The position numbers were made by a program, and so were the translations under genes. Shown one piece after another: positions 1 through 8,994 of a stretch of 64,000 nucleotides of DNA. The DNA lies in NCBI RefSeq assembly GCF_000143415.4, contig NW_003314293.1, forward strand, positions 1,260,431 through 1,324,430. Reading direction: 5' to 3'. This stretch comes from Selaginella moellendorffii. Its lineage: Eukaryota; Streptophyta; Lycopodiopsida; Selaginellales; Selaginellaceae. The stretch's first letter is position 1. Each line of letters starts with the position of its first letter. The notes beneath the pieces are model-generated. The model saw only the letters and a list, made by a program, of their open reading frames with translations. It searched no databases and had not been told where the DNA came from.

Positions 1-22
1 TGCAAAAGGGACCCTTGTGTCT

Positions 23-3022
23 ATGGATCGGAACTTTGTTATACACTGTCAAAGGCTTGGGGAAGGCAATGCTGCTGTATCAGTAGAGACTGTCTTCGAT
101 GGGAATGTGGTCGCTATTGAACGAGGAGAGATGGTCGTCGGGGTAAATGTTGTTGTTGCCTTGAAAAATCTTCAGAAGAAAGCAGATGTTGGGGACAACG
201 CAAGTGCGACGCATGTTCCCTCCGTGGATCTTAAGAACCGTGCTACATGGATTCAGGCAAAAGTGTTTCTAAACAACCCCGAGGGGGAGGTGGTAGCTGA
301 GGGCTTAGCCACAGTTGTCGATCCAAGAGATGCGGTTGCTAATCAAGAATTGGGCTGGGATGATATTGGAGTTGCGATTTTAGAGGTTGTTGACACAGAA
401 GAAAACAATCTGACTATTGGAAGCATTGTGCGGTGGAAATTGAGGCACTTAGTGTTTGAGAATGTGAAGGATTCACAATCAAACACCACTACAACTGATG
501 ACAGAACATCTCTTCATGGGAAAAGAAAGTACACCTTCCTAAAGCGCAGCCAAAGGGATCTGAGCAACGAACCGAAAAGGCAGAAAATGGCGATGGAGGT
601 TCGAATGGTCTCGACAGTTGCTTGTTGCAAGAGGAGGTGCTGTCAACATGCTGATTGGGATGCTATTGAAGAGGAGAGAGCAAGATACAAGACATTGTCC
701 TGGAAGGCAGCTCGCAATTTTGTGTATGAGGCATTACGGTCATCTGTTGATGCTTCAGAACATCAGGTGGGGGGCATGGTCTTCCAGAGGGGTTTGGTCT
801 GCATGAAGGCATGGAGAATCATTTATGGAGTCCCTCAAACCACATTCTACAGAATCAAAACTGAGTTCGAGGAACAAAGGGTTCAACAGGCAGTCCATGG
901 GAACGACGGTACGCACAAAACCAGGGGTCATGTTGTTGTTGTATATGGAGAGGCAATCTTCAAGATGTTTGTCGAGACATGTAGCGAGCAGCAACCACAT
1001 AAAACCCGCCTCTTGGAAGATGGAACACGAGACACCCAACGAGTTCTCCCTTCCATGTATACCAAGGGGGCCATATTGGAAGATGTGAATCGGGAACTCC
1101 AGAGTAATGGCTACAGGAAGTTGAGCCAATCTAGATTTAGTAGATTGTGGAGCAACAGGTTCAGGGATGTGAGTATAGGAAAGTACTCCAGCTTTTCAAA
1201 GTGTGACGAGTGCACTGCTATCAAAATGGCTTTGTCGAAGAATTCTTGCAGCGCTCAAGAGCGAGAGACGTTGGTTAGAAGGCGGCTCGACCACAACATC
1301 GAGCAGAGAAGCTGCAGGACTGCATATTATCATAACAGGATTCTCTCCATGGAGAGACCTGACTCTTACCTCTGCATCATCCACGACAAAATGGACCAGA
1401 AAAAGACGTGCTTACCTCGACTCAATCCTGCCCCCAAGGCAATCTCTTCATCCATGCAGCTGCCTGTGTCTCTGTTTGGCATAATCGCTCATGGGCATGG
1501 TGCCCAGAACTATGGGAACTTCTTTGTACCTCTATGGGGTGGCGGGGGTGCAAACATGATGATTGCGTCCCTAGCAAAACACTTAAGGTCTCTGCAAAAT
1601 GCGCAGACTGAGCTGAACGGCCAACCCTTGCATAAGGCCCTTGTCGATCGAACCCCATACAGGGTTCAGCTGGAGGAGGAGCAAAGGCTTGCAGTATCGC
1701 GTGGGGCCCCATGCCATCCCAGTGAATATGTTGGCCGTCAGATTGTAGGGTTATCACGTGAGGCCTCATGCCATTCCGACGAGGCTGGTTGCCCGGTGAA
1801 TGCACAGCCTCATCCAAACGAAGCAGAATCTCAAGGAAGTTCTTGCGGCCGATGTGGCCTTCCACCCCATCTTCTGCTCCAAACAGACAATGCTGGCAGT
1901 GAGAACAAAAACATGTACGTCTTCGCGTACTTGGCGATGCTTGTTGCCAAAGGCATATTTGAAACGGTTACACTTGGCTTTCTCATGGTTGGGCACACTC
2001 ATGAAGACGTCGATGCCATGTTCAGTCACCTGGTAGAGTCCCTCCGGCGATCCAATGTCCTCACCCTCCCACAACTCTACGATGAATTCCAAAATTGCAT
2101 CAAAGGCATTGTTGAAGCTGCACTTCTGACAGAGGTTCCAGACTTTAAGGGGTTTGTAAGAGGCTACATCAGGGACGGATCCGAAACGCTGATTGGCCAC
2201 TCCAAGCCTCTTCAGTTTCATTTCAGCATGTGTGACGGTGCTCCAGTGATGAGGTACAAGATGAGAGAATGGGACACAGTGTGGCTGCCAGTGGACGGCA
2301 TTGAACTCTTCAAGAGAGATCCCATAACTGGGGAACCTATGATTCCTCAGGGTTCCCCACGGCCGATGCACCCGGATGGACTCAAAGACCAGGAAAGTAT
2401 AGTGGCCGGGATTAGACAACATATTGCCTTTTGGAAGAGGGGGTTGGTGTTTAGTGGAGAATCCTATTTTCAGAGGTGCAAGCCTTTGCTCGAATACTGG
2501 GAGAAGATTATATCTGCTATCCAGAATGGGCCGGTTGTATATGAAGAATTGGAAGAGTCCTTTTGGCCAGAACCCAGAGCACCAGATAGTAGCGGAACAA
2601 TGTCCTCTGGAAATGCAGTGACAGATAACGATGTTGAGGATCACTATTGTGGGCCGAGGAACAAGAAGCCGGATTCAGCATTCAATCCAGTACAGGTCTG
2701 CAAAGGAATGGTCGTGCTTGTCAGACCCAGTAATAAAAAACAAATGATATGGGTGGGGCACTGCATCACTGATGCAGAGGAGGACGCGGAAACTAACTCC
2801 TTCAATGTAACTGTGGAGTGGTTCAAGCCAAGTTCCGGATATACGAACGATTGCCTAGAAAAGAGATGGGTGCTGAATCCAAGGGATCCCAGCATGAGCA
2901 TATCGGTGGATAATGTTGTGCATGGTTGGATGCGGAAGCAGAGTGCCACCATCACCTTGCCAGACCATGCAAGAGATGCAGCAAGAGCATTCATAACCCG
3001 GGTTCAAGGTGAGATTCATTAA
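23..3022 (+). CDS. DUF7869-like putative transposase, 999 aa
   Basis: An uninterrupted ORF of 999 residues from the first in-frame ATG. The frame stays open to the window edge, so the true start may lie upstream. The second half has the conserved blocks of the DUF7869 group found in plant and algal repeat-encoded proteins: HDKMD at about residue 454, LQTDNAGSENKN around D622, and GHTHEDVDAMF around residues 658-666. The spacing of acidic residues (D455 or D458, D622, E661/D662/D664) is what a DDE/D RNase H-fold transposase would show; that function is inferred. Several Cys/His pairs precede it, such as CCKRRCCQH. An alternative end is visible: GT at 3009 and AG at 3059-3060 would remove a 52-bp intron and add the short acidic tail GEQSESESEEA, stopping at 3095. 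The absence of stops or frameshifts, unlike the retroelements nearby, suggests a young or constrained copy. Confidence 0.7.
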   Translation: MDRNFVIHCQRLGEGNAAVSVETVFDGNVVAIERGEMVVGVNVVVALKNLQKKADVGDNASATHVPSVDLKNRATWIQAKVFLNNPEGEVVAEGLATVVDPRDAVANQELGWDDIGVAILEVVDTEENNLTIGSIVRWKLRHLVFENVKDSQSNTTTTDDRTSLHGKRKYTFLKRSQRDLSNEPKRQKMAMEVRMVSTVACCKRRCCQHADWDAIEEERARYKTLSWKAARNFVYEALRSSVDASEHQVGGMVFQRGLVCMKAWRIIYGVPQTTFYRIKTEFEEQRVQQAVHGNDGTHKTRGHVVVVYGEAIFKMFVETCSEQQPHKTRLLEDGTRDTQRVLPSMYTKGAILEDVNRELQSNGYRKLSQSRFSRLWSNRFRDVSIGKYSSFSKCDECTAIKMALSKNSCSAQERETLVRRRLDHNIEQRSCRTAYYHNRILSMERPDSYLCIIHDKMDQKKTCLPRLNPAPKAISSSMQLPVSLFGIIAHGHGAQNYGNFFVPLWGGGGANMMIASLAKHLRSLQNAQTELNGQPLHKALVDRTPYRVQLEEEQRLAVSRGAPCHPSEYVGRQIVGLSREASCHSDEAGCPVNAQPHPNEAESQGSSCGRCGLPPHLLLQTDNAGSENKNMYVFAYLAMLVAKGIFETVTLGFLMVGHTHEDVDAMFSHLVESLRRSNVLTLPQLYDEFQNCIKGIVEAALLTEVPDFKGFVRGYIRDGSETLIGHSKPLQFHFSMCDGAPVMRYKMREWDTVWLPVDGIELFKRDPITGEPMIPQGSPRPMHPDGLKDQESIVAGIRQHIAFWKRGLVFSGESYFQRCKPLLEYWEKIISAIQNGPVVYEELEESFWPEPRAPDSSGTMSSGNAVTDNDVEDHYCGPRNKKPDSAFNPVQVCKGMVVLVRPSNKKQMIWVGHCITDAEEDAETNSFNVTVEWFKPSSGYTNDCLEKRWVLNPRDPSMSISVDNVVHGWMRKQSATITLPDHARDAARAFITRVQGEIH

Positions 3023-4465
3023 TATTCCTTTACTAAGTTTCTAATGTATTTTATTTCAAGGTGAACAATCCGAATCTGAATCAGAGGAGGCGTGATGGCA
3101 TGTGGCTTTACGCCATTCCTAGGTGAGATGATACAAATAACAAGTATAAATTCTTAGTTGTTCTAGCAAATCTTACTTAAAGTTCAAGGTGAACAAGCCG
3201 AATATGAATTCATCGGATTGTTATAACAAATTGCGAGGTGATGGCATGAGGCGATACGCCATTTGAGAGTGGTAGCCATTCCTATATGAGGTGAGTGAAG
3301 TATTTATTAGAAATACCTCATTCAATTGTGCACTTCTAAGTCTTGGTCCACTTAGTACTGTTTGCATGTTTCTATTTTAATTCTTTCTCTAAAATGTTAT
3401 TTAGCATGTGGCTTCATGCCATTGCTCTCCACAATCATGCATTGAATTTCTATCCTTGCATAATACTTCTCCATATATATAGCATGTGCGCACATGTGAT
3501 ATGGTTCATTAGGCCTGATATAGTGTGTGAGGTAAAACAAAGATGATGTGACATATGCATTTACCAATCACACGTGCATAAATCTAATAATATGGCGTGT
3601 GGCCCATATTAATGGCACATAAACCCATATTGTGGGCTTACGTGCTTTATGTACCATCATTCCCTTGCAGCGTGTGTGTTGGTTTTTTTTTATAACACAA
3701 CGAACTCCATATTTTAGGGTGAAGAGCGTTCTCATGGCAAGCACAAAATCTGTAAGTGAGGCAGAAAAGGAGACGGAGAAGGAGATAGGTGAAGATGTAG
3801 AATATATAAGTCTTCCAAACTCCCCGTACTATACTCCAGGTGATCATTTTTCTGAACAAACGGCAACATTAACAACTATCGAGAACGCCCCAGTAACGTC
3901 AGAGACAACAATCCAAAGCAAAACAACTGACCCGGAGAAGGATGATAGTACCGCTGAGAGTACCAAAAAGGAGGTGTCCACTAGCGCTTAGGCTTATAAT
4001 GGCGTGTGCCCTCATGCCATTTACTTGATCACCAAATACCTTTTTCCCTTTGCACTAGTATATCTTAATACCGGTCTGAGAAATAGAATGGCATGTGCCC
4101 TCAGGCCTTTTACTAAATCACCTTTGAAAGAAATGCAAGCCTCTATGTCGTAAAAAAAAGGTACTAGAGAAATTCCTTAATAATATGAATGTTATTTAGT
4201 TTCATGAAAATACACTAAGGGTCAAATGAGTTAAATGACTTCTCCAGACTAGCAATGCCTCTTGCTACACCTTCACAATTAGATTCGTTAGAAAAAGATA
4301 ACATTGAATAATATCTAAATGTTTTCACCATTAAGTTATATGTCTGGCTAATAGGAATGATGTTCATCTTGGAAAGCTCACCACACGCTCAATGAACAAA
4401 CAAATAGTGTGTGCGCGCATGCCATCGCTCTTCTTTAGCTTCAGATTCGGCTTGTTCACCTTGAC
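3003..4465. repeat. Palindrome-rich 3' flank of the transposase element
   Basis: This AT-rich flank repeats two motifs. The first, TCAAGGTGAACAAKCCGAAT, occurs at 3056-3075 and 3184-3203 and in inverse orientation at 4445-4464. The 3184 and 4445 copies match over 20 of 20 bases when inverted. The second is an imperfect palindrome of the type TGGCATGTGG-CTTCATGCCA. It recurs near 3096, 3240, 3403, 3593, 4000, 4088 and 4410. Clustered short repeats in both orientations are typical of the subterminal regions of DNA transposons such as CACTA and MULE elements, where transposase binds. Assigning them to the upstream transposase ORF is inference from position. Confidence 0.55.
3734..3991 (+). CDS. 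Short acidic ORF, possibly an exon in the transposon flank
   Basis: Reads 85 residues from ATG 3734 to TAG 3989-3991. It is rich in Glu, Ser and Thr (MASTKSVSEAEKETEKEIGED near the start) with no recognised domain. A T-rich tract ending in TTTTAG just upstream could be a splice acceptor, so it may be the last exon of a longer transcript or a chance ORF. It lies between the two sets of palindromic repeats. Confidence 0.25.
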   Translation: MASTKSVSEAEKETEKEIGEDVEYISLPNSPYYTPGDHFSEQTATLTTIENAPVTSETTIQSKTTDPEKDDSTAESTKKEVSTSA

Positions 4466-4640
4466 AATGAGATTTATTATACAACTAGATGGACTCAGTC
4501 TGGACATAAGGTCACCGCGCTAGTCACCATGCCCCAGATATGTCTAGCCCCTGGACAAAAAACATATAATTTCACGTCATTTTCAAATACTTGAAAATTT
4601 GTACCTAGTCCCATTTTACTGAATAAATCCCACTTTAACG

Positions 4641-5208
4641 AAATAGAGCATATCTTCCGTTGGTGCAGTTTGCTTACAACAATAGCCAACACAGTGGAAC
4701 CAAGCTAAGTCTTTATTTTGCCATGTTTGGAAGGCATCCTCGAAAAACGGTGGAGTTGGGTTTGCATTTGAGTAAGGACATTCAAGATAAGCTTGATTCC
4801 GAGGCGACTGATTTGGCCACAGAACTTGATGAGATTTTGGTGGTGTGCAAACGGAATTTGCAAGCAGCTCAGGATAGAGCGGAGAAGTTTGCCAATGAGC
4901 ATCGCCAATTCCGGGAATATAAAGTGGGTGATCTCATCTTTGTGCGAGTGATCTTTCTGTCAAGTGAGCGGCGGAACACCTTGGTGCCTTTACGGACAGG
5001 GAAGAGTGATAAACTTTCCCGTCGATATGCTGGTCCATATGAAGTACTGGAGCGCATTGGTAAAGTGGCTTATCAGGTGCGGCTGCCAGCTGGGGTGAAA
5101 ATTCATCCGGTATTTTATGTCAGCCAGTTGAAAGGTGTACTATCTCGGAGTGATGGGCCCAATGCCTCCTTGATGTATACAGCTGTGGAAGATGGACCAG
5201 GAGCTTGA
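4641..5208 (+). pseudogene. Ty3/gypsy integrase C-terminal fragment
   Basis: The 3' end of a gypsy polyprotein. It begins inside the integrase core (LVQFAYNNSQHSGT, then AMFGRHPR) and runs through the C-terminal half, with YKVGDLIFVR, the SRRYAGPYEVLERIGKVAYQ block and HPVFYVSQLK, to a stop at 5206-5208. This is the normal end of plant Ty3/gypsy pol. No chromodomain is evident. Everything upstream (gag, protease, RT, RNase H, integrase N terminus) is missing, so the copy is 5'-truncated. A purine-rich tract and an LTR follow directly, confirming orientation. Confidence 0.85.
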
Positions 5209-5269
5209 GTAGGGTTCCCCAGAAAGGGTGGTCACCGGTACAACTCGTCCTTGGGACAAGGACTTTGTT

Positions 5270-5282
5270 GGGGGGGAAGAAT
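5270..5282 (+). other. Polypurine tract of gypsy family 1
   Basis: A run of seven G followed by AAGAAT sits directly before the TG that opens the LTR at 5283. It is where a plus-strand primer site is expected. Confidence 0.7.
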
Positions 5283-5504
5283 TGTTAGGTGCCAGTTTTG
5301 ACTACGTGGTCAACGTCGGTCAAAGGGAGGCTCAAGGGTATATTAAGGCATGTTAGGGTAAGGGACTTAACCTACCCTAGGGCTCACAGTGGAGTGGCAG
5401 CACAGTGGAGCTTTTGAGGTGGTTGGGTGGTGAGGAACCTCAAGAGGTGGCGTAGCATAGTCTAGGGTGACTAGATCTCTGTCTTTTTGCACCGGATCAT
5501 AACA
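5283..5504 (+). mobile_element. 3' LTR of gypsy family 1 (222 bp)
   Basis: Begins TGTTAGGTGCCAG and ends ATAACA. It aligns almost throughout with 8739-8970, including GACTACNTGGTCAA, the CAAGGGTATATTAAGGCATG block and AGATCTCTGTCTTTTTGC. The 8739 copy carries a few extra bases. The 5 bp after the end (TAGGG) cannot be matched to a target-site copy because the element's 5' end is missing. Confidence 0.85.
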
Positions 5505-5832
5505 TAGGGGGAGAAGACAAAGGTAACATGTGAACTTAAGAAAAATTTATATACTGTCATGTGGCGTGTGGTAGATGTAAGTTCCTCCAGATCCTCTTCT
5601 TGGGCACCAAGATGAGCTGGAATGAAGTTACTCCTGACATATTTTTTGCAACCATTTTGAGGAACTAAGAATAACAGAGAATTAAGAGAAATATACCTCG
5701 AGAAGTTCCTCAGTTATGGGCATGTCTTGGATGATCATCATCACTATTGACTAATTCCTCCAGATGTGGATTTGCACGCTTTCGTTGAGATAGAACTTCT
5801 TGTACGTATTGGTTCTCTTGCTCCACTTTGTC

Positions 5833-8214
5833 CTAAGGAATTTCTTGCAACTCGTTCTCACCGCTATCTTCACTCTCCTCGCGATTGGCACCAACAGTGT
5901 CGACATTCTCATGGCCATTATCTTCGTCATCCAGCACATCTTTATTGTTGCCTCTGGCCCCTCTCGGCAGGTTGGTGCCTAATCTGGCATCTCCAATTCC
6001 TAAGGACAAGCGCGCTTTATTGCTGCTGGAAACTTCATTGTTGTCGGGTACATGCCTCCATCTCTCACACCATGCCTTAGGAGTCATTTGCATACTGGTG
6101 TTTCAAGAGGAACGCCTCTGTATTGGAGATACCTATAATAGAATATAAACAAATTAAGTATAGTTGAGAAATTATATGTTACCTGAAAGCTGCTTGCTAC
6201 ATGAAGTAAGGTTGGCCAAGTTGTTTATCAAATGGAGTCATGCTTGTGGCCTTCTTTGGCAGCCAGTCCTCTTTGAGTTTTGTAAGCTCAGTGGTGATGA
6301 AGTCTTTGAATGGAAGTTGCTTAGGATCATCACCTATGAAAGGCATTAAAAACATTTCCCCTTCATATATAGTTTGTGAAATGTAAACAGTCCTCCTTAT
6401 CATAGTCTCCATCATATTGTCCAAACCTTTTTCTCCTTCCTTGAGTCTACTATTGAGGTCATTTAGAATATGTATCTGTTCTTTATATGTAAGCTTTGAC
6501 TTTGAGATGTTATAAATAATCTCATCTGGGGTCTTGCCCACTAAGAAATAACTTTTGTGAGTAACCTTCATGTAAACGCAAACAATACTTACTTTCATGA
6601 CAAGCAATTTTTGTTATAATATCAAACCACTCCTTTGGGCGTCAAGGGTCAGCCACACTAAGTAATTTCTTTACCTTTGTCTTCTTTGTGATGTTTATTT
6701 TCTTGTCAATTGCAGCTAAATGCTTCAAGAGTTCTTGATCATTTTCAACTCGATGTGATTGTGTATATGCATCTTGGCTAACTTCATGAAGACAATACAA
6801 ACATTCTATGATAAGAAGTATACTTGGAAGAACATACCTTACTCCACACGGCTGTTATAAAAGCCACTGGATTCTTGTACCATCTGTTGGCATCTTGACA
6901 ACCTCATTGATGTTGAATAAGTGATGCTAAATCATCACCATAATGGCTGTGGATTGCATCCTTGTCGAGATTGGCAAGAAACCAGATCTACTCGATATCA
7001 TGTACTATAGCGCATGTGATCATGGGATGAAATATAAATATACTGTCACTGTGGATCCTTGGAACTTTGGGGGATAAATGGGGATAAAATAGCCATTAAG
7101 GGCTCTCTCATCAAGCAATTGCCCCTTTTCTAGTTGGCTTAAGGGGAGAGAAATAAGGTGTGCTACAATGTGCTAGGCTTTATTTCTGCATTGCAAACTG
7201 TCCCAGCCTGCAAAACACAAATTGTTAAAAGTGATTGAAGAGGGAGAGGTACTTATGTATTAATTTTGTGGCAAGCTATCACAAGCCTTGCCATATCTAG
7301 AGCTCCTCTCGAGTGTACATGTCCAACCGGAACATTGATGTGATAGACAGGATCGTCTCAGAAGCATTCATTGATGCACTTCATCCACGTACACTAGCGA
7401 GATTCCTGTTGATAATGTAGAACATTTTCCCCACAAACTATTGAGTTTTAGGATGGCTCATAAGTATGTTGTCAAATTCGCGGGACTTCATTTTCCAAAT
7501 GTCATCCCAAACCGTCTTGATTTCTGGTGACACCAAGAGGGTATTTGTCATTCTTAGCTTGAAGACTGAAACAAGGAACATACCTATATTTGTCCCAAGG
7601 CCATTCTATTTGTACAGACTATAGATATCCATGTTGATGAAGTGAGGTGAAGCAGACTGAATAATGCTTGTTTGAGTGAATCGACATAGTGGGATTTTTC
7701 AAATCATGTCTCTTGAGCCTTCCCACTTGAGAGACTCTAGAGTTGTGTGAATGGCCTTCTCTTTGGTTCTCAAAACTGTCTCTTGAAAGCGCTTGTCTAC
7801 AATGTGTTCAGGTAACTCCACTTTTCTTTCAACTTCAGCTACACCTCCAGCAGCACCATTATCAGATCTAGCCCCCAACTCGGGCTCAACATCCCCGTCA
7901 GGCGCAACTGGGCACTGCTTTGTATCTGCCATATTTTGCGAATATGTTAAGAGTAATGGCATTTGTGGTTGTGGCAACAATGGTAGTGATGACAATGGTT
8001 GCAATGGCACTACTGGTGGTGATGACGGTGGCGGTGGTGGTGGTAATGGCGATGATAAGGGTGGTGGTAATGGTGGTGATGAAGGTAGAGGTGGCAATGG
8101 CGGTGAAGGTGGTGGCGGCGGTAATGGTGGTGGTGGCATCGATGGCAGAGGTGGAAAAAATGGGGGTGCATGTGGACTGGAGGTATCTGGTTGCCAAGAC
8201 AGCAGAGTTGTCAC
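5833..8214 (-). pseudogene. Decayed multi-exon coding region, unknown family
   Basis: Coding-like stretches on the minus strand can be followed from a proline-rich start near 8214 (long PPPLPP runs, mirrored by GGT/GGC repeats on the plus strand at 7960-8160) through MADTKQCPVAPDGDVEPE. Stop-bearing segments around 7440-7700 follow (KTVWDDIWKMKSREFDNIL), then a 136-residue open stretch at 6197-6607 (GKTPDEIIYNISKSKL, FIGDDPKQLPFKDFITTEL), and a last piece at 5833-6093 (WCERWRHVPDNNEVSSSNKA). Short GT...AG gaps of plausible intron size separate some pieces, but in-frame stops occur. I do not recognise the family. It could be a dead host gene or an element-encoded protein; both neighbours are retroelement pieces. 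Confidence 0.35.
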
Positions 8215-8468
8215 TATGGAAACCTCTATCTGAAGGTTAAGTTGATTGTCATCCTAGATCTCATCTTCCTCATGTCTTGTTCTCTTTGATCCAACATCCT
8301 TATCCTTTTGTAGTTGTTTTCATTTCTGAAAATAAAAAAAACTCATTATAAAATAAAAATGCATGAAAAGTGATTGCATGGTGGTCCACTAGTACACTAG
8401 CATACCAGCTACGGGAGGCAACGCCCAAGCCCACTTGATGCATGGGCTAACCCAGCCCACAGCCTAGC

Positions 8469-8738
8469 CGAGGCCGTGCGGGGCGGTTTGCTGGCATACC
8501 AGTTCGCCCCGCATTGCCATGGCTGGCTTGCGGAGTGCCTGCTGAGTGCCTGGCCTAGGAACTTGGTGCGGGCGAGGCTGTGGGGGGAGGTTCGCCGGTG
8601 TGCCGGCCCGCCCCCAACGGCCATGGCCTCGCCTGTGCGGAGTGCCCAACTGAGTGCCCGGCCTGGGCACTTGGCATAGGCGAGGCCGTGGGGGCCAGTT
8701 CACTGGTGTACTGGCCGCCCCAACGGCCATGGCCTCAC
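8469..8738. repeat. GC-rich tandem repeat, about 105 bp x 3
   Basis: Three diverged units begin near 8469, 8573 and 8679. Each has a GAGGCYGTGSGGG start, a CTGGY..ACC/GGC palindromic middle and an AACGGCCATGGC-type end. The block is strikingly GC-rich against its AT-rich surroundings. The LTR at 8739 starts directly after the third unit, so the element inserted into or next to the array. Confidence 0.6.
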
Positions 8739-8970
8739 TGTTAGGCGCCAGCTTTGACTACATGGTCAATGTCAGTCAAAGGGAGGCTCAAGGGTATATT
8801 AAGGCATGTTAGGGTAAGGGACTAACCTACCCTAGGGCTCACAGTGGAGCAGCAGCACAGTGGAGCTTTTGAGGTAGCTCGGGGGTGGTTGGGTGGTGAG
8901 GAACCTCAAGAGGTGGCGTAGCATAGTCTAGGGCAACTAGATCTCTGTCTTTTTGCGCCGGATTATAACA
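8739..8970 (+). mobile_element. 5' LTR of gypsy family 1 (232 bp)
   Basis: TGTTAGGCGCCAG to ATAACA, homologous to 5283-5504. It is followed after one base by TGGTATCAAAGG, a primer-binding site close to the TGGTATCAGAGC complement of initiator tRNA-Met used by many plant gypsy elements. gag begins 24 bp later. Confidence 0.87.
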
Positions 8971-8994
8971 TTGGTATCAAAGGAGTTGATTGCG

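Noticed and set aside
1766-2644. 292-residue minus-strand ORF inside the transposase gene
   Set aside because: No domain, and the plus strand has clear conserved motifs over the same bases.
7793-8233. Glycine-rich plus-strand ORF
   Set aside because: It mirrors the polyproline run read on the minus strand. Codon repeats explain it, and the minus-strand frame continues into non-repetitive protein-like sequence.
5283-8970. The two family 1 LTRs as the ends of one element
   Set aside because: pol precedes the first LTR and gag follows the second, so the DNA between them is outside the elements. The flanking 5-mers (CTCAC before, TAGGG after) also do not match.
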